NCBI GenBank assembly: GCA_029256645.1
Contig: JAQSXM010000353.1
Coordinates: 1-6,078, forward strand
Source of the DNA: Sporomusa sp.
Lineage (GTDB): Bacteria; Bacillota_C; Negativicutes; Sporomusales; Sporomusaceae
Reading direction: 5' to 3'
DNA: 6,078 nt
Shown piece after piece: positions 1 through 5,178 of the stretch. Position numbers and translations under genes: made by a program. Position 1 is the first letter of the stretch. Every line of letters begins with the position of its first letter. The notes below the pieces were generated by a model. That model searched no databases and had not been told where the DNA came from. It saw only the letters and a list, made by a program, of their open reading frames with translations.

Positions 1-158
1 TTATCATTATCTATTCCACGTTTTATTATATGATCATTTTTTTCATTGTCAAATTTTACTTAACTAACATAAAAATTGCTTTTTTGTTAGGCACCTACAT
101 TTCTGTTTATGGCTTATACCAAATCCTTCAGGATGCGCCGGCAGAAGCCGCCAGGTAA
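1..158 (+). CDS. C-terminal end of an unidentified membrane protein (partial)
   Basis: An open frame enters from the left edge (first full codon at base 3) and runs 51 codons to a TAA at 156-158. The first 35 or so residues are strongly hydrophobic and aromatic (Ile, Phe, Tyr, Leu), like one or two membrane segments. The tail is polar and alanine-rich and ends in DAPAEAAR. The last dozen codons (CAG GAT GCG CCG GCA GAA GCC GCC) look coding, whereas the upstream part is AT-rich, which by itself favours hydrophobic codons, so chance openness cannot be excluded. It would be convergent with the transporter at 215-1180 and would end just before the hairpin at 165-192. I do not recognise the family. 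Confidence 0.45.
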   Translation, partial: IIIYSTFYYMIIFFIVKFYLTNIKIAFLLGTYISVYGLYQILQDAPAEAAR

Positions 159-192
159 ATAAAAAAGACCACTCATCATCACGAGTGGTCTT
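159..192 (-). terminator. Rho-independent terminator of the transporter gene
   Basis: A perfect 10-bp inverted repeat, AAGACCACTC (165-174) with GAGTGGTCTT (183-192), encloses an 8-base loop. Read on the minus strand the stem is followed directly by a run of T (166-161) and further AT-rich sequence, which is the layout of an intrinsic terminator. It lies 22 bases beyond the transporter stop codon. In the plus direction the hairpin has only two T's after it, so it would work poorly for the convergent plus-strand gene. Confidence 0.88.
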
Positions 193-214
193 ACAAATTC
201 CAATCATTATAGCT

Positions 215-1180
215 TTACGTCACACTGACCGGGTCTTCCCCGGCCTGTTCTTCGGCATACGGTTTATTCCCCCAGTAGCTGGCCAGCATACTGCCTGTCA
301 TATATTCCCACACAGTCATCACCGCAGCCGGCAAAGCCGCCATTGGATCAAGATGCGCCAAAGCCAGGGCCACGGCCAGGCCTGAATTCTCCATACCGAT
401 TTCAAAAGTAACGGCCCGGGACTTTTTCTCCGACATGCCCACCGCTTTGCCGGCGTAATACCCCAGAACCAGGCCGGCTATATTGTGAATCGCCACAGCC
501 AGACACAGGACCAATGCCATTGTCGCCATTTTGGCGGCATTCAGCGCCACTACCGACGACATAATGGTAATAATAAAGATAACCGATACAGCCGGCACTA
601 CCTTGGTGAGTTTGCCTACCAGCTGCGGGGCCGCCGTATGCAGTGCCACACCAACCCCTACAGGAATCAATACAATCTTGACAATATCCAGCAGCAAGGC
701 GCCGATATCAATAGGAATCATAGCTCCGGCCAGCATGGCAAAGATATAGGTGGTAAGCACCGGCGCCAGAATGGTATTAACACTGGAAACGGTTACCGAA
801 AGCGCCGTATCCCCCTTGGCAATGTAGGTCATAACATTGGAACCGGTACCGCTCGGACAGGCTCCCAGTAGTACCATGCCTGCAGCCAGCGCCGGTGACA
901 GACCCAGCATCTTGGCTACAGCAAAGCCAACTAACGGCATAATCAGATAGCGAAAAAACACCCCGTAGAAAACATCCTTAGGCCGTGTTAACACCAGGCG
1001 GAAGTCCTCAAGGGACATGGTAAGCCCCATCCCCAGCATAATAACCCCCAGCATATACGAAATGTACTTGCCAATGGGTTTAAAGGGGGCTGGATAGAAA
1101 AAGGCAATTACTGATATAACCACCACCCACAGCGTCATGTACCGGCAGATAAACTGAGCTAACTTCTCCAAAAATCTCAT
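215..1180 (-). CDS. Bile acid:sodium symporter (BASS) family transporter
   Basis: A 321-residue integral membrane protein, the normal length for bacterial BASS carriers, with about nine or ten hydrophobic segments from residue 13 to 300. Family hallmarks are GACPSGTGSN (106-115), followed by TYIAKGDTALSVTVSSVNT, and the EIGMENSGLA stretch (260-269). In structures of this family these regions form the crossover that binds sodium and substrate. The start is the ATG at 1180 because an AGGAGG site (1187-1192) lies 6 bases before it; the frame stays open upstream to 1270, but that part is riboswitch sequence. Characterised relatives move bile acids, pantoate/ketopantoate (PanS), pyruvate or other organic anions by sodium cotransport, so the name does not fix the substrate. 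The gene is preceded by a T-box leader, which argues for a substrate linked to amino-acid metabolism (inference). It is followed by its own terminator, so it is probably monocistronic or the last gene of its transcript. Confidence 0.93.
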   Translation of the reverse strand: MRFLEKLAQFICRYMTLWVVVISVIAFFYPAPFKPIGKYISYMLGVIMLGMGLTMSLEDFRLVLTRPKDVFYGVFFRYLIMPLVGFAVAKMLGLSPALAAGMVLLGACPSGTGSNVMTYIAKGDTALSVTVSSVNTILAPVLTTYIFAMLAGAMIPIDIGALLLDIVKIVLIPVGVGVALHTAAPQLVGKLTKVVPAVSVIFIITIMSSVVALNAAKMATMALVLCLAVAIHNIAGLVLGYYAGKAVGMSEKKSRAVTFEIGMENSGLAVALALAHLDPMAALPAAVMTVWEYMTGSMLASYWGNKPYAEEQAGEDPVSVT

Positions 1181-1196
1181 AACCAACCTCCTGTTA

Positions 1197-1252
1197 ATAA
1201 AAAATAAAACCTCCTGCCTCCTTCGAGTCAACAGACTCAAAGGGGCAAGAGG
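1197..1252 (-). terminator. T-box attenuator terminator
   Basis: On the minus strand the left arm CCTCTTGCCCCTTTGAGTC (from 1252) pairs with the right arm GACTCGAAGGAGGCAGGAGG (ending at 1210) around a short TGTT loop, with a few G-U pairs and one small irregularity. It is followed by TTTTATTTTTTATT. This long stem and T-tract is the default OFF state of the leader when the cognate tRNA is charged. It lies immediately before the ribosome-binding site of the transporter. Confidence 0.9.
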
Positions 1253-1275
1253 CAAATCTCGCGGTACCACCCTTT
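1239..1275 (-). promoter_or_regulatory. T-box antiterminator
   Basis: On the minus strand AAAGGG (1275-1270) pairs with CCCTTT (1244-1239), then a seven-base bulge TGGTACC (1269-1263) that contacts the tRNA acceptor end, then GCGAG (1262-1258) pairs with CTTGC (1249-1245) with one G-U pair. This is exactly the bulged helix of the family. Its 3' half is shared with the left arm of the downstream terminator, so the two structures exclude each other. Confidence 0.88.
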
Positions 1276-1527
1276 TTACAAATATAAAAATATCTGCATC
1301 TCATCAGGTCAAACAACCTTAGCAGAATAACGACTGCACTCCTGGCGGAGCTGAGACCGGCGCAGCTTACTTCTTTCGATTCAGCCTTGCTGTTCAGGAG
1401 TGATTCTTATATTTCTGGCGTTGCCGGTTCGCACCAACCACCGGTTCTCTGAAACGTCCTGGAAAAACAACGTTCTCCCTCATCACATTTATGATATTAA
1501 GTTCAGGGTCAAAATCAACTTGTTACT

Positions 1528-1556
1528 ACTATACCCCCTCAACTCCCACTTGTCAA
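1528..1556 (-). promoter_or_regulatory. Sigma-A-type promoter of the T-box/transporter unit
   Basis: On the minus strand a perfect -35 box TTGACA (1556-1551) is separated by exactly 17 bases from a -10 box TATAGT (1533-1528). Transcription would start near 1521, about 35 bases before stem I of the T-box leader, which supports the assignment. The promoter lies about 40 bases beyond the stop codon of the rubredoxin-like gene, so the transporter has its own transcript even if some readthrough arrives from upstream. Confidence 0.85.
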
Positions 1557-1596
1557 CAAAAAATTACACCCCTTGTCCTCTCTCACTGTAACCTTA

Positions 1597-1935
1597 TCAT
1601 TCCTGTTGCTTCGACGCAAACACTACCTGGCAGGAATACGGGTTACAGGCATAACCGCAAGACGGGCAATTCTCCTGCTTAGCATCATTTACTGTCCATA
1701 TATAGCCGCAGGCTGTACACTTAAAACCATCGGCAAGCTTTTTGGCATCATTCAAATCATCAGCCGGCTTGGCTCCGGACGCAGGCAGTATCTGACAGGA
1801 ATAGGGATTGCAGGCATAGCCGCAAGACGGGCATACAGCCTGCTTGCTGTCTGCGGTTGTCCAAACATAGCCGCAGGCTGTACATTTGAAGTCCAGCGCA
1901 GTATTTTTCGATTTGTTCACATAATACTGAGTCAT
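1597..1935 (-). CDS. Small protein with two tandem rubredoxin-like domains
   Basis: A 112-residue soluble protein built from two copies of one cysteine-rich domain, residues 16-48 and 71-103, joined by a 22-residue polar linker. Each copy reads F-K-C-T-A-C-G-Y-x-W, a 12-13 residue loop, then CPSCGYACNPYSCQ. The CxxCG...CPxCG pattern with this short spacing matches the rubredoxin domain at the end of rubrerythrins rather than classical rubredoxin. Each copy adds two more cysteines (C42, C47 and C97, C102). Four cysteines per copy are likely to bind iron or zinc. A role in electron transfer to oxidative-stress enzymes is an inference. The start is ATG 1935, not the ATG at 1944, because AGGAGG at 1944-1949 gives an 8-base spacing to 1935 and overlaps the other. 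It ends in tandem stops TGA TAA. No catalytic diiron domain is present. Confidence 0.85.
   Translation of the reverse strand: MTQYYVNKSKNTALDFKCTACGYVWTTADSKQAVCPSCGYACNPYSCQILPASGAKPADDLNDAKKLADGFKCTACGYIWTVNDAKQENCPSCGYACNPYSCQVVFASKQQE
1627..1725 (-). repeat. Rubredoxin-like repeat unit 2 (residues 71-103)
   Basis: Second copy of the unit at 1792-1890. All six cysteines and the CGY-W and GYACNPYSCQ cores are retained; differences are confined mainly to the loop between the two metal-binding knuckles. Confidence 0.8.
1792..1890 (-). repeat. Rubredoxin-like repeat unit 1 (residues 16-48)
   Basis: First copy of a 33-codon unit repeated at a 165-base (55-codon) period within the gene. The two copies remain clearly similar at DNA level, for example the shared stretches around CCGCAGGCTGTACA and CCGCAAGACGGGCA on the plus strand. 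This indicates an intragenic duplication. Confidence 0.8.
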
Positions 1936-2018
1936 AGAAAACACCTCCTATTTTCATACAACTCTGTATTTCTTTATAAGTGTAACCGTTCTGCCTTACT
2001 AAATGATTTCCCTGATTT

Positions 2019-2047
2019 TTTATATTACATGACAATTATTTTCAAAA
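2019..2047 (-). promoter_or_regulatory. Possible Fur/PerR-type operator overlapping a promoter
   Basis: On the minus strand TGAAAATAATTGTCA (2044-2030) is a 7-1-7 imperfect palindrome. It matches 12 of 14 defined positions of the Fur-type consensus TGATAATnATTATCA, and fits the PerR variant less well. It overlaps possible promoter elements TTTTGA (2047-2042) and TATAAA (2024-2019), 17 bases apart, though neither -35 choice is strong. It lies about 85-95 bases before the rubredoxin-like gene and just beyond the end of the DAHP synthase gene. Control by iron or peroxide would suit a redox protein. AT-rich sequence makes chance matches fairly likely. Confidence 0.4.
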
Positions 2048-2067
2048 ACAACATACAACTGCCGACT

Positions 2068-2937
2068 TCAGTCTATAGCCTTGCCCGCTATCGCGGCAAT
2101 TGCCTCAACTTCGTACATAAGCCGGGAAAAGTTCTCTGGCGTCAGGGACTGCTTACCGTCGCACAGGGCGATGGCCGGGTTGGGATGAACCTCGATTATC
2201 AGGCCATCGGCCCCGGCAGCAATAGCGGCCCTGGCCATCGGTCTGACCATCTGCCAGCGGCCCGTGCCGTGGCTGGGATCAACGATGACTGGCAGGTGGC
2301 TGAGGTTTTTTACGGCGGCAACTGCCCCCAGGTCCAGTGTGCTGCGAGTATAGGTTTCAAAGGTACGGATTCCCCGTTCGCACAGAATGACCCGGTAGTT
2401 ACCTTCACTCATAATATATTCGGCGGCATTCAACCATTCGCTGATGGTGGCTGCCAACCCGCGTTTAAGTAATATCGGTTTATCGGTCCTGCCGGCCATT
2501 TTGAGCAGGTGAAAGTTCTGCATATTCCTGGCGCCAATTTGCAGGACATCGGCATAGTGGCTGACAAGCTCCACCGCCGAGGCATCGATAACCTCTGTCA
2601 CAATCCTCAGACCGGTCTGGACTCTGGCTTCTGCCAAAAATTCCAGTCCTCTTTCGGCTAGCCCCTGAAAGGCATAGGGTGAAGTACGGGGCTTATAAGC
2701 TCCGCCCCGCAAAAACTGCGCTCCCGCCCCTTTTACGACTCTGCCGGCTGTCAGCAATTGCTCAAGGCTTTCGACAGCGCAGGGACCGGCCATAATCCCT
2801 AAATGCCGGCCGCCGATTTTTGCTCCCATTACATTGATCACCGTGTCTTCTGGTTTAAATTGCCGGCTGACCAGGTTGTAGCTGTCCGCTATTGCCAGAT
2901 CAACACCTGCCCCGGCCGCCATCAGTTTTTGGGTCAA
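2068..2937 (-). CDS. aroF: 3-deoxy-7-phosphoheptulonate (DAHP) synthase, type I-beta, lacking the ACT domain
   Basis: Joins phosphoenolpyruvate and erythrose 4-phosphate, the first step toward chorismate, in the cytoplasm. Numbering from TTG 2937 (289 residues), the TIM-barrel core is complete: metal ligands C53 (GPCAVES), H223 (DPSHGTGR), E249 (EVHP) and D260 (CDG), and substrate motifs [12 protein letters not shown] (77-88), ILLKRG (155-160) and ERGIRTFE. The start is uncertain. TTG 2937 has AAAGGGTG about 9 bases before it; GTG 2949, TTG 2988 (4 bases after the preceding stop) and ATG 2922 are alternatives. With any of them the usual N-terminal ferredoxin/ACT-like regulatory domain of about 70-90 residues is absent or reduced to a remnant, so allosteric feedback by Phe or Tyr is probably lost. 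As last gene of the aryl-acid operon it would supply chorismate for salicylate (inference). Confidence 0.9.
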   Translation of the reverse strand: MTQKLMAAGAGVDLAIADSYNLVSRQFKPEDTVINVMGAKIGGRHLGIMAGPCAVESLEQLLTAGRVVKGAGAQFLRGGAYKPRTSPYAFQGLAERGLEFLAEARVQTGLRIVTEVIDASAVELVSHYADVLQIGARNMQNFHLLKMAGRTDKPILLKRGLAATISEWLNAAEYIMSEGNYRVILCERGIRTFETYTRSTLDLGAVAAVKNLSHLPVIVDPSHGTGRWQMVRPMARAAIAAGADGLIIEVHPNPAIALCDGKQSLTPENFSRLMYEVEAIAAIAGKAID

Positions 2938-2992
2938 ATGATCACACACCCTTTCCAGGAATAAGTCAGCAGGCCCATAGCCTGGCAAGCGC

Positions 2993-3736
2993 CTAAGCTG
3001 TAAACACAACAGCACCGGCGTAACCCGGGGCCGGCATAAACGGGAGCAGCTTCCAGTCGGCTGTACCGTCCCCGGTGCCGCCGACACTGAACATACCGGT
3101 TGCCGGTTCGCTGTCGGTTGCAGTGAAAAAGGAATTCAAGGGGCGACTTAGGCCTTCTCCGGTCGCTTTGACAAAAGCCTCTTTGCGAGTCCAACAGTCA
3201 AAAAATGCCTTTTCTTTATAAGATAAGGGGCTACACTGGATCATGGCGCGTTCCCGGTCATGAAAATAGGTATCAACAATCTGTTGGCAGTCGGGCATAG
3301 GCCGGATAAACTCCACATCGACACCAATGCAGGGAAATCTTGAGAATGCCAAAACCACCAGTTGATGCGAGTGGGCAAGATTGAAGGAAAAGGATGCGCC
3401 AGCGACGCCGGCCAGTTCAGGCTTGCCATTAGGCTGCTGCCTAAACCGCACGAGGCCGGGCGGGATGTTCAGGTATCTCCCCGCAAGTATCCGCAAAATT
3501 CCGTGGGCTACAGCAAACCGCAGCCGGTCTTGTTGGAAATAAAACCGGCTCATTCGGCTTGTCTCCTCGGCAGAAAGAAGATGTCCCAATTCTTTTACCC
3601 GGGCCGATGAGGAAAAAGTCTGCGTACAAACCCACCAGAGATGGATATGCCCGTTCGCCAATACCATAGGTGAAGCCAAAACAAATTGATCTTCAGTAAA
3701 TTCCCTGATGTGGAAAAAAGACAATGCACTGTTCAT
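2993..3736 (-). CDS. Sfp-type 4'-phosphopantetheinyl transferase
   Basis: Transfers the phosphopantetheine arm of coenzyme A to carrier-protein serines of nonribosomal peptide or polyketide synthases. The 247-residue protein (Sfp has 224) carries NGKPEL (103-108), FNLAHSH (118-124; the usual FNxSHS with Ser changed to Ala but His kept), GVDVE (138-142, metal ligands D140 and E142) and FFDCWTRKEAFVKATGEGL (178-196, with E186). The region is intact with no frame problem. ATG 3736 lies 7 bases after the restored stop of the salicylate synthase; the only nearby ribosome-binding sequence, AGAAAGG, abuts the ATG directly, so translation may rely on coupling to the upstream gene. Its place in the operon implies a dedicated role in siderophore assembly-line activation. 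The substrate carrier proteins are not in this window. Confidence 0.93.
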   Translation of the reverse strand: MNSALSFFHIREFTEDQFVLASPMVLANGHIHLWWVCTQTFSSSARVKELGHLLSAEETSRMSRFYFQQDRLRFAVAHGILRILAGRYLNIPPGLVRFRQQPNGKPELAGVAGASFSFNLAHSHQLVVLAFSRFPCIGVDVEFIRPMPDCQQIVDTYFHDRERAMIQCSPLSYKEKAFFDCWTRKEAFVKATGEGLSRPLNSFFTATDSEPATGMFSVGGTGDGTADWKLLPFMPAPGYAGAVVFTA

Positions 3737-3743
3737 CCTTTCT

Positions 3744-5178
3744 TTACGGCCTCAAAGTATGCAGTTCAACCCATTGCGGGCTTGGTTGCCGGTTGCAGTT
3801 CCGCTGAACAGGCACTAACTGCCGGGTAACACTGCTTAACTTTTCCCGTGTCTCCTCCAGTTCCCGGGCAGGTACCGACATTTCGACAATACCCGCCCCG
3901 GCATGCAGCCAGGCTTGCTTGTCCTGTTGAAAAATGGTCCGTAAAACAAGGGCGGCATCCAGAGCGCCGTCGCTGTCATAGGTCAGTACGCAGCCGCTAT
4001 AGAGATTTCTGGCCTCTTGCTCCAGTCTGCCAATAGCGGCAATGGATTGCTGCTTGGGAATACCGGAAGCCGTTACGGCAGGAAACAGGGTATTAAAGGC
4101 ATGCCATGAATTTAAGTTTCCCTTTTAATCTTGAGGCAATATGCTGTACATTTCCCCGCTTGGCTACCGACATAAAATCACTGACGGCAATCGTTGCCTC
4201 AGCGCAGACACGCTGCAACTCTTCAAACGCAAGTTTTACGGAAACCGCATGTTCAGCAATCTCCTTCGGGTCATTTACCAGTTCCGCCCTAAGCCTGCCG
4301 TCCTCTTCCTCACTGATGCCGCAAGCACGTGTTCCAGCCAGGGGCAGGGTGCTGACCCAGCCCTGCCGGTCAACTTCAACCACTGTTTCCGGACTAAAAC
4401 CGGCGGCCTGCAAACCGTCAAGGGCCAATAAAAATGACCTCGCCGGCGAATTAACGCTCCGGCCGGCAAGATAACTGGCCACCATATCCAGTTCGCAGTC
4501 AAGGGGAATTTTTCTGGATAGAATTACTTTTTGATAGTTGCCGGCCTGGATTTCTCCGACTGCTGCCGCGACCATCTGCATGTATTCACCGGCTTTATGG
4601 CTGCCGGCTGCGGGCACTTGCAGCTTTTGCCCACTCAGCCTGCCGGCAAAATATTGTTCAAAGTTCTTATTCTGACCATCAGCCGCAATCTGTTTCACAA
4701 GCTTGCCCAATCCTGCAAAAGCCGCTGTCCCCAGCGCCCGCACCAGGATTGAGCCAGAGTTAAACCTCACTTCTGCCTGGGGAATGAACAGCTTAAGCAG
4801 GCATTTATCTTCCGACAGCAGCGGCAATTGGTGGTTATAGCGGGCCAGACCAAAATTGGCTATACCATACGCGCGCCAATTATTAAGGCGGACTGTGGAA
4901 AAAATACGGTCTAAGGTTTCGCTTAACATCGCATTTTCGAACTGCAGGGTTCTGCTGTCTGTGGTCATGGTTGTATAGTCCGGGTCAACCGTGAGCAGGG
5001 CATGAATTCCCAGCCCTAAAGACAATTCTTCCCCGCTTTCGTAAAGCAGATAGTGCTCACTAAGACCAGCTTCGGCAATTTGCGCTGCCGCCTGGAAAGC
5101 ATCACCGGTAAAGCCGATGCTTTCCTCCAGATAGGCGATGGGATATACCGGGGCTTTGCGTTCAGTCCCGGCCGCCAT
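3744..5178 (-). pseudogene. Salicylate synthase (Irp9/MbtI type), broken by a frameshift near 4120
   Basis: Converts chorismate to salicylate via isochorismate. The N-terminal part reads in one frame to a stop at 4093 and includes VILSRKIPL, SPARSFLL, AAGFSPE, LPLAGTR, DPKEIAEHAVSVK and SDFMSVAKRGNVQH. The rest, in the next frame from about 4120 to the TAA at 3744-3746, continues with SWHAFNTLFPAVTASGIPK, YSGCVLTYDSDGALDAALVLR and HAGAGIVE, then ELEETREKL. TASGIPK and the DAALVLR block favour salicylate synthases over EntC-type isochorismate synthases. Dropping one A from the AAAA tract at 4123-4126 rejoins the frames. The residue before PLAGTR is Leu where Irp9 and MbtI have Glu. The start is arbitrary: ATG 5178 lacks a ribosome-binding site and the frame runs in from the ligase. 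A sequencing error would restore a full enzyme of about 460 residues. Confidence 0.85.

Larger units (their letters stand above)
1197..1486 (-). ncRNA. T-box riboswitch leader, probable isoleucine specifier
   Basis: A tRNA-sensing leader in the 5' untranslated region of the BASS transporter. The invariant T-box, AGGGTGGTACCGCG, is at 1273-1260 on the minus strand. Stem I shows the characteristic apical part, AGAGAACCGG (1450-1441) then GGTTGGTGCGAACCGG (1439-1424). The 3' side of the specifier loop reads GAATCACTCCTGAAC. The triplet best placed as specifier is ATC (1404-1402), followed by the conserved purine A and then CTCC, hence tRNA-Ile. The alternative TCA (Ser), one base later, would lack that purine. 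Uncharged cognate tRNA would stabilise the antiterminator, so transcription should rise when the amino acid is scarce. The T-box identity is secure; the amino acid is moderately supported. Confidence 0.93.

Noticed and set aside
64..90. AT-rich inverted repeat CTAACA...TGTTAG as a second terminator
   Set aside because: The stem is short and AT-rich, has a mismatch, and lies inside the putative plus-strand coding frame; not enough to call a terminator.
485..871. Plus-strand open frame of 128 codons inside the transporter
   Set aside because: Low-complexity His/Gln/Asn/Arg-rich composition typical of the antisense of a hydrophobic membrane protein gene; no start signal.
1181..1270. Longer N-terminus for the BASS transporter
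   Set aside because: The open frame here overlaps the T-box terminator and ribosome-binding site, and the encoded arginine-rich residues do not belong to the family.
1401..1403. TCA (serine) as the T-box specifier codon
   Set aside because: It would place a C immediately after the specifier where a purine is conserved; ATC one base earlier fits better. Kept only as an alternative.
1563..1589. TTACA...TGTAA followed by a T run as a terminator of the rubredoxin-like gene
   Set aside because: Only a 5-bp AT-rich stem with a loop of about 17-18 bases and no pairing inside it; it is too weak to support, although a T run follows.
1573..2472. A 299-codon plus-strand open frame, the longest on that strand
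   Set aside because: It runs antisense across the rubredoxin-like gene, its promoter region and the DAHP synthase, all of which have clear family motifs on the minus strand. It has no recognisable domain or ribosome-binding site.
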